Assembly: GCA_937952285.1 (NCBI GenBank)
Contig: CALFZE010000040.1
Span: 1-18,414, forward strand
Direction of reading: 5' to 3'
DNA: 18,414 nt
Source of the DNA: UBA2428 sp002343545
GTDB lineage: Bacteria > Bdellovibrionota > UBA2428
Under the pieces are notes generated by a model that was given only the letters and a program-made list of their open reading frames with translations, was not told the DNA's origin and did not search any database. A program made the position numbers and the translations under genes. This document shows, one piece after another, positions 1-5,981 of the stretch; the first letter of the stretch is position 1, and every line of letters starts with the position of its first letter.

Positions 1-42
1 GAAGAGGCCTTTGAGTCGCGCGTGAAAGTCGTTGGGGCCCAT
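1..42 (-). CDS. 5' end of an unidentified gene (partial)
   Basis: Only the first 14 codons lie in the window (MGPNDFHARLKGLF), running leftwards off the edge. I chose the ATG at 42 because GGAAG lies 5-6 bases upstream of it. An in-frame ATG at 54 has no Shine-Dalgarno sequence and would leave a leader of only about 5 bases from the predicted transcription start. The peptide is too short to assign to a family. It is worth recording because an FNR-like palindrome and a TATAAA hexamer lie directly upstream with class II activator spacing, so the product is probably co-regulated with the hotdog and catalase-like genes to its right. Confidence 0.45.
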   Translation of the reverse strand, partial: MGPNDFHARLKGLF

Positions 43-65
43 CTTCGCTTCCATTCGTCGTCGAA

Positions 66-108
66 TTTATAGCATCGGGCGAATTCCCTCTCGCTTGATC
101 TAGATCAA
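66..108 (-). promoter_or_regulatory. FNR-like operator and class II promoter for the leftward partial gene
   Basis: TTGATCTAGATCAA at 95-108 is a perfect palindrome matching the FNR consensus TTGAT-N4-ATCAA; the symmetry extends one base each side (94-109). Its centre is 101.5. On the minus strand TATAAA (66-71) serves as a -10 hexamer, giving a start near 59-60 and an operator centred at about -42. That is the standard class II position for Crp/Fnr activators. No -35 element is needed in this arrangement, and none is evident. Confidence 0.7.
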
Positions 109-146
109 GCCCCCGGGAATTCACCCGTCCGTCGAGTTATCCTGTT

Positions 147-653
147 TCAGTGACTCGTCGCCATGAACACCACGGTATGTCGGGCGATCGCGACCAGCGT
201 CGTCTCTTGGAAGATCTGGATCTCGGCCGTGTAAACGCATTTTCCGCTCGTCGAGAGATCCTGGCGGATCCGAGCGATCTCCTCTTCGGGCAGCGCGGCG
301 ACGGCGCGCAGGCTGCCCGTCGCGGGGCGGATGTGCTTGACGTAGCCGTCCTTCAGCCACCCCTGAATCTTGGGGCGGGGGTCCTGCGGATCGTCCATGC
401 CCAGAAGCGAGTAGTCGCCGAGGCCCGCGTATCCGGCCAACCCGCTCGTGTAGTCGGCGAGGATGTAAAAGGTGGCAGCTTGCAGGGTCCCGTTTTGGTT
501 GAGACCGAGGTCGTTCGCCTCCAGGGAGCAGACGACTTCGCGGGGGCTCAGCGTTTGAATGCGGAAGTCCAGGCCGGCGGCCAAGGGAACCAAGCCTCGG
601 AGCGAGCTTTCGAGGCGGGATTGGGTGGCGGTATTGGTCGGCTGGGGAATCAT
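147..653 (-). CDS. Hotdog-fold thioesterase-like protein (DUF4442/YiiD_C type)
   Basis: This encodes a 168-residue soluble protein with no signal peptide. Its pattern fits single-domain hotdog proteins of the DUF4442/YiiD C-terminal thioesterase group: an N-terminal helix with LVPLAAGLDF, a VVCSLEANDLGLNQNGTLQA strand-helix segment, then a TFYILADYTSGLAGYAGLG helix. Members that have been studied hydrolyse acyl-CoA or related thioesters; the substrate here cannot be read from sequence. The start at 653 is chosen because AAGGAG lies 7 bases upstream. The in-frame ATG at 677 has no such site. A TATTAT -10 (690-695) and an FNR-like palindrome centred at 724.5 lie upstream. The family call is from remembered pattern only, and another hotdog subfamily is possible. 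Confidence 0.65.
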   Translation of the reverse strand: MIPQPTNTATQSRLESSLRGLVPLAAGLDFRIQTLSPREVVCSLEANDLGLNQNGTLQAATFYILADYTSGLAGYAGLGDYSLLGMDDPQDPRPKIQGWLKDGYVKHIRPATGSLRAVAALPEEEIARIRQDLSTSGKCVYTAEIQIFQETTLVAIARHTVVFMATSH

Positions 654-689
654 AATAATCTCCTTATTATTAATCATTTAACGCATTGC

Positions 690-731
690 ATAATACGCCA
701 GGACACCCAAAAGTTCGTTAACCTAGGATAA
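690..731 (-). promoter_or_regulatory. Degenerate FNR-like operator and class II promoter for the hotdog gene
   Basis: TTAACCTAGGATAA at 718-731 keeps the outer TT...AA and the CTAG centre of the two better sites but is imperfect in the half-sites. Its centre is 724.5. On the minus strand TATTAT (690-695) is a good -10 and sets the start at 683, so the operator is exactly at -41.5. The same site ends three bases before the ATG of the divergent regulator gene (735) and covers part of its AGGA ribosome-binding sequence. Binding could therefore activate the hotdog gene and block expression of the regulator. Activity is inferred from spacing. Confidence 0.5.
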
Positions 732-734
732 GAA

Positions 735-1331
735 ATGATGGACGATCCCTTTCAGGCCCTCCGTAAGATGTTTGAGCGCTACGCCCCTATTCCGGACGCG
801 GAATGGGAGCTCTTTCGACCGGCCCTCCGTCCGGAGAAGATCGAGAAGGGAAAAGTTTGGATCGAGATCGGCCAGGACGGCGACGCGATCGCGTTCCTCC
901 TGAAGGGGCTCATGCGGAATTACTACGTGATGGCCGACGGGAACGAATACACGCGCGCCTTTCGGGCGGCCGGCCAATTCGTCGCTTCTTACTCATCGGC
1001 GCTGAGCGGCGAGGTGTCGCAATGCGCGGTCGAAGCGGTGGAGGACTGCGAGGTTCTCACGTTTTCGTACCGCGAGTTCAAGCGTGGCTTCGCCCGTCAC
1101 GCGTGTTGGGAGCGCATCGCCCGGGTCATCGGCGAAGAGATGTACATCGAGTACCAGAAGCGCGAGTACGAGCTGCTATGCATGGACGCCTTGACCCGCT
1201 ACGAGGCCTTTCAGAGCCGATACTCCAGTCTTCACGATCGACTCAGTCAGTCTCTCATCGCGAGCTACCTGGGCATCACGCCGGTTTCGCTCAGCCGCCT
1301 GCGGGGCAAACGCGCGCGGAAGGATTTTTGA
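735..1331 (+). CDS. Crp/Fnr-family transcriptional regulator without an FNR-type Fe-S cysteine cluster
   Basis: This 198-residue protein has a cyclic-nucleotide-binding-type beta-roll (about 25-115), a long dimer helix (about 125-155) and a C-terminal helix-turn-helix (about 169-192). The recognition segment GITPVSLSRLRG keeps the Ser-Arg of FNR, but the position equivalent to FNR Glu209 and CRP Glu181 is Val. This resembles the single-HTH Crp/Fnr regulators common in Bacteroidetes. Four cysteines (97, 105, 124, 149) are present, but none forms the N-terminal cluster that ligates the Fe-S centre in FNR, so it probably senses something else. AGGA at 725-728 lies 6 bases before the ATG at 735; a second ATG follows at once. 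It probably controls the CTAG-centred palindromes around it, including one overlapping its own translation start. Confidence 0.88.
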   Translation: MMDDPFQALRKMFERYAPIPDAEWELFRPALRPEKIEKGKVWIEIGQDGDAIAFLLKGLMRNYYVMADGNEYTRAFRAAGQFVASYSSALSGEVSQCAVEAVEDCEVLTFSYREFKRGFARHACWERIARVIGEEMYIEYQKREYELLCMDALTRYEAFQSRYSSLHDRLSQSLIASYLGITPVSLSRLRGKRARKDF

Positions 1332-1340
1332 CGACGTCCT

Positions 1341-1382
1341 TTGACCTAGCTCAAAGCGAAAGCGGCGCGAAGCTTCCATACT
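1341..1382 (+). promoter_or_regulatory. FNR-like operator and class II promoter for the catalase-like gene
   Basis: TTGACCTAGCTCAA at 1341-1354 differs from the palindrome at 95-108 by only two bases. Its centre is 1347.5. CATACT at 1377-1382 is a fair -10 hexamer and would set transcription at about 1389, placing the operator exactly at -41.5. The resulting 20-base leader contains the AAGGAG ribosome-binding site of the gene at 1409. The site lies just after the stop codon of the regulator gene, so the regulator and its target are adjacent. Confidence 0.7.
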
Positions 1383-1408
1383 GAAGCGGCAACTCAGAAG
1401 GAGAATCA

Positions 1409-2617
1409 ATGAGAGTTCCGTTTTGGCTGGGATCCCTTTTTTCGCTGACTTTCGTGTCGTGTTCGAGCTCGCAGGAAGCCGTGCTTTCCCGCGAACCCTC
1501 GAGCACCGCGGCCGGTCTCAACCAGGAGACCTATCTCGGCGGAAGCGCCGAAGCGGAAGCCGCCCAGTTCGAGACGATGAAGACGCAGATTCGCGACATC
1601 ATCGTTCGCCAGACCAAAACCTTGCGCGGTCAGGATACGCATCAGCGCGGATTTCACTCCAAGGCGCACGGCTGCCTGAAGGGCACGCTCGCGCTCGATA
1701 GCGATCGCCCGAGCTGGACGCGGCACGGGATCTTCGGCAACGAAACCCAGGGATGGAAGCTGTGGGCCCGTTTCTCGAACGGGGCCGGTTGGCGCGAAGC
1801 CGACATCAATCCCGACGTTCGCGGTCTCGCGCTGAAAGTGATCGGCGTGCCCGGTCCGAAGTTCATGAGCGACGAATCCATGACCCAGGACTTCGTCATG
1901 ATCAACAACGCGACGGGTTTCGGCTCGGACGGCAAGCGCTTCATGGATTTCGCCGAGGTGAACGCGAAGTCGAAAGGCCTCAAGCGTCTCACGGAGCTTT
2001 CCGCCTACGCGGCGCTCAACCGCGACACCCATTCGGCGATCATGCGCGGCGTGACGACCACTCCCCTGATCAAGAGTGTGGCCGACATCCAGTACTGGGG
2101 AGGCACTCCTTATCGCCTGGGTCCCGATCAGGCCATCAAGTACAGCGTGCGTCCCATGGAGTGCTTCCGGGCCTCGGTCCACTCGGACTGCAATAGCGGC
2201 AAAGACATTCCGGAAGAGGCCAAGGACACCGGACGTTTTGAGCGAGAGCTCGCTTGCCGGGTCCAAGATCGCCCGAACTACGCTCCCAAGGATGAGAACG
2301 GGCTTCACATCGTGAGAGAGGGCTTCTGCATGGAGCTCGTCGTTCAACCCCAAGACCTCGAGCGACCGGAGCGGACTCCGATCGAAGATACGTCGAAAGA
2401 GTGGAAGACGCCCTTTACCCGCGTTGGCATCATCACCTTCCGCAACCAAGTGCCTTCGGAGCACGCGGATCTTTGCGAGAAGATGGTCTTCAATCCGTGG
2501 CACGCGATCGAAGCGCACCGGCCGCTCGGCCACCAAAACCGCGCCCGCCGCGTCGTTTACGAGGCGAGCGCCGTGCACCGCCAGGGTGGAGTCACCGAAG
2601 CCGCGCTCGAGTGGTAG
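1409..2617 (+). CDS. Catalase-like haem-domain lipoprotein (y4iL-like group)
   Basis: This encodes 402 residues. The N-terminus is a lipoprotein signal: a hydrophobic stretch followed by TFVSC, with Cys18 as the probable lipidated residue, so the mature protein should be membrane-anchored outside the cytoplasm. The rest matches the compact catalase-like group: RGFHSKAHGCLKG (80-92, probable distal His83), KLWARFSNGAG (117-127), DVRGLALKV (136-143), DFVMINNATGF (161-171) and FNPW...HRPLGHQNRAR (361-380). Classical catalases continue past this point to the haem-ligand tyrosine. Here the chain soon ends, and RRVVY (380-384) is the only R-x-x-x-Y candidate. Peroxide or peroxidase activity is therefore plausible but not certain. 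AAGGAG lies 6 bases before the ATG. An FNR-like promoter precedes it and a hairpin terminator follows. Confidence 0.8.
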   Translation: MRVPFWLGSLFSLTFVSCSSSQEAVLSREPSSTAAGLNQETYLGGSAEAEAAQFETMKTQIRDIIVRQTKTLRGQDTHQRGFHSKAHGCLKGTLALDSDRPSWTRHGIFGNETQGWKLWARFSNGAGWREADINPDVRGLALKVIGVPGPKFMSDESMTQDFVMINNATGFGSDGKRFMDFAEVNAKSKGLKRLTELSAYAALNRDTHSAIMRGVTTTPLIKSVADIQYWGGTPYRLGPDQAIKYSVRPMECFRASVHSDCNSGKDIPEEAKDTGRFERELACRVQDRPNYAPKDENGLHIVREGFCMELVVQPQDLERPERTPIEDTSKEWKTPFTRVGIITFRNQVPSEHADLCEKMVFNPWHAIEAHRPLGHQNRARRVVYEASAVHRQGGVTEAALEW

Positions 2618-2623
2618 AAACGA

Positions 2624-2659
2624 CAAAGCCTCCGGTCGCTCACGCGGCCGGAGGCTTTG
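2624..2659. terminator. Bidirectional hairpin terminator between convergent genes
   Basis: A perfect 12-bp inverted repeat, CAAAGCCTCCGG (2624-2635) and CCGGAGGCTTTG (2648-2659), with a 12-base loop, sits between the catalase-like gene (ending 2617) and carD (ending 2681). The arms end in short T tracts on both strands, so it can serve both transcripts. The T tracts are short, which lowers certainty about efficiency. Confidence 0.75.
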
Positions 2660-2680
2660 ATAAGATTTCGGATCTAAGAA

Positions 2681-3175
2681 CTAGTTCGGAAGCTCGAAGA
2701 TCTGACGGAGCTCGTTCTCGATGATGTCTTCGCGGATCTGCTGGGCGAGCGACAGTTCCTTCACGAGAAGGCTCTTCGCGGTGTCGAGCATTTTGCGCTC
2801 ACCGAAGGAGAGGTCCTTCTCCATCTTGAGGCGGTAAAGATCGCGAAGGACTTCGGCGATTTCGTACACCGAACCCGTTTTGATCTTTTCCATGTACTCG
2901 CGATAGCGGCGGTTCCAGGTCTGGTTGTCGACCGAAACTTCCTTCGTCTTGAGGATCTTGTAGATCTTCGAGACGTCCTTCTTGGCGATGATCGACCGCA
3001 GGCCGACGTCCTTGACCTTATCCGTGGGGATAAGGATCGTGCTGCCGTTCTCAAGCAACTGAAGGATGTAGAAGTACTTCTTACGTCCTCCGATATCCTT
3101 TTCTTGGATACCTCGTACGACGCCAACGCCGTGAGAAGGGTAAACTGCGTTGTCTCCGACTTTAAAAATGGCCAA
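2681..3175 (-). CDS. carD: CarD/CdnL-family RNA polymerase-binding regulator
   Basis: This encodes 164 residues with the usual CarD/CdnL organisation: an N-terminal Tudor-like RNAP-interaction domain (about 1-60, containing FKVGDNAVYPSHGVGVV) and a helical C-terminal domain (about 66-160). Trp87 in TWNRRYREY corresponds to the conserved tryptophan that stabilises the open promoter complex in characterised CarD and CdnL proteins. The family binds the RNAP beta subunit and helps initiation, often at rRNA and housekeeping promoters. The start is TTG at 3175, supported by GGAGG 7 bases upstream and by the first residues matching family N-termini. The leader carries an inverted repeat at 3216-3236. 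It could also be called cdnL. Confidence 0.92.
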   Translation of the reverse strand: MAIFKVGDNAVYPSHGVGVVRGIQEKDIGGRKKYFYILQLLENGSTILIPTDKVKDVGLRSIIAKKDVSKIYKILKTKEVSVDNQTWNRRYREYMEKIKTGSVYEIAEVLRDLYRLKMEKDLSFGERKMLDTAKSLLVKELSLAQQIREDIIENELRQIFELPN

Positions 3176-3399
3176 GATCGCGCCTCCGTCCTGGTGGCCG
3201 CGGTGACCAAAGCCAAATTGGGGGTATTCCCCAATTCAGGATCGGTGTGCTAAATCCAGTAGCACAGCACCGAGAGCCGAGTTATCCGAAGTCCTCCCTG
3301 CGACGGATCCGTCCTACGGACTCACCCGCAACAGTGAAAGGCCTCTTCGGGAAATTAGGGCATACCTAAAACCGTTGGGGAAAATACCACAGTTCGCAT
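3176..3399. other. Divergent intergenic region between carD and maf
   Basis: This is 224 bases with no gene. It must hold the carD promoter and the maf promoter. Visible structure: an 8-bp inverted repeat AATTGGGG/CCCCAATT (3216-3223 and 3229-3236) in the carD leader, and a 12-bp palindrome GACGGATCCGTC (3302-3313). I could not pick out a convincing pair of -35 and -10 hexamers in either direction. maf has only a poorly placed GGGG as a ribosome-binding candidate. Confidence 0.6.
3216..3236 (-). repeat. Inverted repeat in the carD leader
   Basis: AATTGGGG (3216-3223) and CCCCAATT (3229-3236) form perfect 8-bp arms around a 5-base centre, about 41 bases upstream of the TTG start of carD. In RNA it would make a compact hairpin; in DNA it could be an operator. 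There is no T run, so it is not a typical terminator. Confidence 0.55.
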
Positions 3400-4017
3400 A
3401 TGCCGGGCAAGTATAATGAGCACCTCATCCTGGCTTCGAAGTCGCCCCGCCGGCAGGAGCTAATTCGCTTACTTTTCAATAATGTAGGCCAAATCTCGGC
3501 CTCAGATGAAGAGCCGCGGTGGCGGTCGGGCGAACACCCCAAAGACTATCTCCAGGCCTGTATTGACGCTAAGTGGCGATCCGCCCTTTCCCAGGCTGAC
3601 CCGATCTCCGGGGGGGGGGGCAAGGCTTCGGGCCTCCTGGTCGGAGACACGATCGTGGTCCTTGGGAACGATGTTCTGGGCAAGCCCGATACCCCCGCGG
3701 AGGCCAAAGAGATGCTGGGCCGCTTGTCGGGAGTCGAGCATGAAGTTTGGACGGGTATTCGACTCGGCCGCCGGCACGGCGACAAGCTTAGGGTCCGCGA
3801 TTCGGTCGTAAAGAGCCGGGTCCGCTTTCGGCCCCTGGCCGCGACCGAGATCGAACGCTACGTCGAAATCGAGAAGCCCTTCGATAAAGCCGGCGCCTAC
3901 GGCTTCCAGGACCGTGCCCTCCTGTTCGTGCAAAGCGTGAAGGGCTCCTATTCCAATATCGTCGGCCTGCCGGTCGAGGAAGTCCGTCGGGTGGCGGGAG
4001 CCTTGAAGTTTGTCTGA
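3400..4017 (+). CDS. maf: Maf-family nucleoside triphosphate pyrophosphatase
   Basis: This encodes 205 residues, about the normal Maf length. Members hydrolyse non-canonical or pyrimidine nucleoside triphosphates to monophosphates. Visible motifs are LASKSPRRQELI (11-22), GDTIVV (82-87, catalytic Asp83), LGKP (93-96), AKEMLGRLSGVEHEVWTG (102-119) and the C-terminal AGAYGFQDRALLFV...GSYSNIVGLP. Whether it prefers dTTP/UTP or 7-methyl-GTP cannot be decided here. Residues 71-74 are four glycines encoded by an 11-G run (3610-3620) in a loop that is normally short. The ATG at 3400 has only a distant GGGG upstream, so its translation start is weak. It overlaps yggS by 8 bases. Confidence 0.9.
   Translation: MPGKYNEHLILASKSPRRQELIRLLFNNVGQISASDEEPRWRSGEHPKDYLQACIDAKWRSALSQADPISGGGGKASGLLVGDTIVVLGNDVLGKPDTPAEAKEMLGRLSGVEHEVWTGIRLGRRHGDKLRVRDSVVKSRVRFRPLAATEIERYVEIEKPFDKAGAYGFQDRALLFVQSVKGSYSNIVGLPVEEVRRVAGALKFV
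3610..3620 (+). repeat. 11-base G homopolymer inside maf
   Basis: Eleven consecutive G residues encode most of a four-glycine stretch (GGG GGG GGG GGC). Tracts of this length are prone to slipped-strand mispairing and to sequencing miscounts. The reading frame is intact at this length. Confidence 0.9.
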
Positions 4018-4702
4018 GCTAGAAGGCCTTCGCGCGAAGTGGGACGAAGTTCTCGAGGCGGTCGATCGTGCGGCCAAACGATCCGCTCGCCCCGTCGATG
4101 CGGTCAAGATCCTGCCCGTGTCGAAGGGGCAATCGATCGCCGCGCTCGAAGCGGCCCTCGCGCTTCCGCGCTTTCCGCCGCGTTTCGGGGAGAACTACTT
4201 CGAAGAACTCGAAGCAAAGGCCGCGCACTTTCCGAGCTCGGTCGAGTGGCACTACCAAGGGCGCTTGCAAAGCCGAAAGATTCCCGGGGTGCTCGAGCTG
4301 GTCACCGTGCTCCAGACCGTGGCGCGCGCGAAGGAAGTCGAGGTCATGGCGAAGGGAAGTCGCAAGCCGGGGTTCGGCTTCTTCGTGCAGGTCAACGTAT
4401 CGTCCGAAGATCAGAAAAACGGTTGCCCGACTTCGGAACTGCCGCTTCTGCTCGAGCGCATCGAAGCGCTCGGATTGTCCTCGGCGCTGAAGGGTCTGAT
4501 GACTCTGCCATCGGATCTGGAGATCGTCGGCGAAAGGCGGCTCCGCCAAGAATTTTCGGCTCTGCGCGATCTGCGTGATCGCCACCTGCCCGGCGGCGAG
4601 CTCAGCATGGGCATGAGCCACGACTTCGAGATCGCCATCGAAGAAGGAAGCGATTGGGTTCGGGTCGGGTCGAGAATCTTCGGCGCGCGTTCGACGCGCT
4701 AG
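4010..4702 (+). CDS. yggS: YggS/PROSC-family pyridoxal phosphate homeostasis protein
   Basis: This encodes 230 residues of the single-domain TIM-barrel PLP-binding family that buffers free PLP and influences amino-acid metabolism. Visible motifs are ILPVSKGQS (34-42, with Lys39 the expected PLP lysine), FGENYFEELEAK, WHYQGRLQSRK (WHFIGPLQSNK in the E. coli type), LSMGMSHDFEIAIEEGSDWVRVGSRIFGAR near the C-terminus. The start is TTG at 4010, overlapping the end of maf by 8 bases. GGGAG at 3996-4000 lies 9 bases upstream, and the coding start matches family N-termini. It is probably translationally coupled to maf. Its stop overlaps the stop of the convergent gene by four bases (CTAG, 4699-4702). 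Confidence 0.92.
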   Translation: MSELEGLRAKWDEVLEAVDRAAKRSARPVDAVKILPVSKGQSIAALEAALALPRFPPRFGENYFEELEAKAAHFPSSVEWHYQGRLQSRKIPGVLELVTVLQTVARAKEVEVMAKGSRKPGFGFFVQVNVSSEDQKNGCPTSELPLLLERIEALGLSSALKGLMTLPSDLEIVGERRLRQEFSALRDLRDRHLPGGELSMGMSHDFEIAIEEGSDWVRVGSRIFGARSTR

Positions 4703-5391
4703 AAGGGGTTCGGCGCGAGTCGGCTCGTCTCGATCCAACCGCGAAACGACGAGGGCCTTTCGATCTCGGTGAAGTCTCCGCTTATGCGGAGAACGCGAAT
4801 ACGCGCGCCTCCCGGCAACTCCATGAGCGAAGCGCTCGAGGAAAGCGGCGTCGAATAAAGCGGCGCCTTGCCACGCAAAACCGTCACGGAACGGCCCGTG
4901 TAGACGAAGCCGGCCAGTCCGAAGCCGAGCAAGGCCAAGCATCCCAGCGCGTAGGCGCCGCGTCTGCGCTCGCGCCGAAAGTATCTCATCGCCGCCGCGA
5001 CGAGCAACAAGAGGCTCGCGCCGAAGAGGATCTCGTTCCAACGGACGTAGGTGGAAATGCGCTGGCTCCATTCGACGGGATGCGAGAGTCGCGCGCCGAA
5101 ACCGGATTCGACTTGGCCTTGAATCCAAGCATGGTCCTGGCGGGCGGCGCGGTCCCATCGATCAAGCCGAATCGCGTAGTCCAGATGTTCGAGCGCGAGT
5201 CCTTGTTCGCCGGATTTCGAGTAGGCCTGGCCGAGCGCGCGCTCGAGGGCGCCATTGCTAAGGCCGGCGTCGCGAACGGCTTTGAAGGAGGCAATTGCCT
5301 CGGCGGGTCGTCCGCCCGCGAGCGCCGCGACGCCTTGTTGATAGACTTCGGCGGGAGTTTTTTGTTGGGCCGGAGCGCTTTCGTCTGCCAT
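4699..5391 (-). CDS. BatE-like membrane protein with TPR and SH3-like domains
   Basis: This encodes 230 residues: two or three tetratricopeptide-like repeats (about 13-85), a transmembrane helix (about 120-137), a basic loop (RRERRRG), a second transmembrane helix (about 147-165) and a C-terminal bacterial SH3-like domain (about 167-230, ending RGWIETSRLAPNPF). This architecture is that of BatE, the last member of the Bacteroides aerotolerance Bat operon. No BatA-D genes are in the window, so the name is only by architecture. It probably lies in the membrane with TPR and SH3 parts on separate faces or both cytoplasmic; topology is not decided. It starts 11 bases after the HTH gene, probably the same transcript. 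No strong ribosome-binding site is visible. Confidence 0.75.
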   Translation of the reverse strand: MADESAPAQQKTPAEVYQQGVAALAGGRPAEAIASFKAVRDAGLSNGALERALGQAYSKSGEQGLALEHLDYAIRLDRWDRAARQDHAWIQGQVESGFGARLSHPVEWSQRISTYVRWNEILFGASLLLLVAAAMRYFRRERRRGAYALGCLALLGFGLAGFVYTGRSVTVLRGKAPLYSTPLSSSASLMELPGGARIRVLRISGDFTEIERPSSFRGWIETSRLAPNPF

Positions 5392-5402
5392 GGCGAGGGC
5401 TT

Positions 5403-5927
5403 TTAGAGATTGAGTTCGGCTTCGAGGGCTTTCACGAGGGTTTCGAGCTCGGCGATCTGCCCTTTGAGACGTCGGTTCTCGACCAGCAGGCGCTCGTAGT
5501 CTTCGCGCAGGAAAAGCGGAACGACGTCGTTCGAGTTCAAGAAGCTTTCCACCGGATCCAAGACTTTCAGCGGTTCCGAGAAAGTCGTCGCGGGGGCAGC
5601 TTGGGCGATCGGCGTCTTGTCCGGGGTCGCGATCGTCACCGACCGGATGGATTGACGGATCGGCGCCACGGTCTCCGGAGCCGAAGTCGGCTCGAGAGCG
5701 ATGTCCGCCTCGTTACTCTCGAAATCAAAATCTTCTTCTTCGATGCGTGCGCCCGGCTGTCGCGAGAAGAGAGGGGCGACGTTCAAGGTCTCCGAACTGT
5801 CTTGGAGAAGGTACTTCCCGCGTTGCATGCGGAAAGGGATCGCCTTGGCGCGAATACGGCGGCGGAGCGTCGATTGAGAAACGCCGTACTTTGCCGCGAA
5901 GGCCCCCAGATCGATCCACCCGTCCAT
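5403..5927 (-). CDS. HTH-domain protein with C-terminal coiled coil
   Basis: This encodes 174 residues. Residues 4-45 form an excisionase/MerR-like helix-turn-helix (DLGAFAAKYGVSQSTLRRRI followed by a wing-like RMQRGKYLL). The middle (about 50-135) is acidic then Pro/Ala/Thr-rich and probably disordered. The C-terminus (143-174, YERLLVENRRLKGQIAELET and on) has heptad spacing and should form a coiled coil. I chose the ATG at 5927; the frame stays open much further upstream, but that part is only antisense to the patatin gene and its composition (Arg/Gly-rich, no motif) is that of a shadow. It is probably co-transcribed with the BatE-like gene. The function is unknown; DNA binding as a dimer is plausible. 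Confidence 0.78.
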   Translation of the reverse strand: MDGWIDLGAFAAKYGVSQSTLRRRIRAKAIPFRMQRGKYLLQDSSETLNVAPLFSRQPGARIEEEDFDFESNEADIALEPTSAPETVAPIRQSIRSVTIATPDKTPIAQAAPATTFSEPLKVLDPVESFLNSNDVVPLFLREDYERLLVENRRLKGQIAELETLVKALEAELNL

Positions 5928-5981
5928 AGCTCTGACTCTATCGGGTTTCGCGTTCCAGGCAAGACGCGATAAACTTCCTGG

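Noticed and set aside
150..731. A 193-codon plus-strand frame over the hotdog gene
   Set aside because: It is antisense to a gene with an AAGGAG site and a protein of plausible fold; the frame itself has no motif or ribosome-binding site.
1406..2626. A 406-codon open frame on the minus strand over the catalase-like gene
   Set aside because: The plus strand carries recognisable family motifs, a lipobox, a ribosome-binding site and a promoter. The antisense frame has none.
3302..3313. 12-bp palindrome GACGGATCCGTC as an operator
   Set aside because: It is a single copy with no promoter element placed around it that I could identify; noted only as part of the intergenic region.
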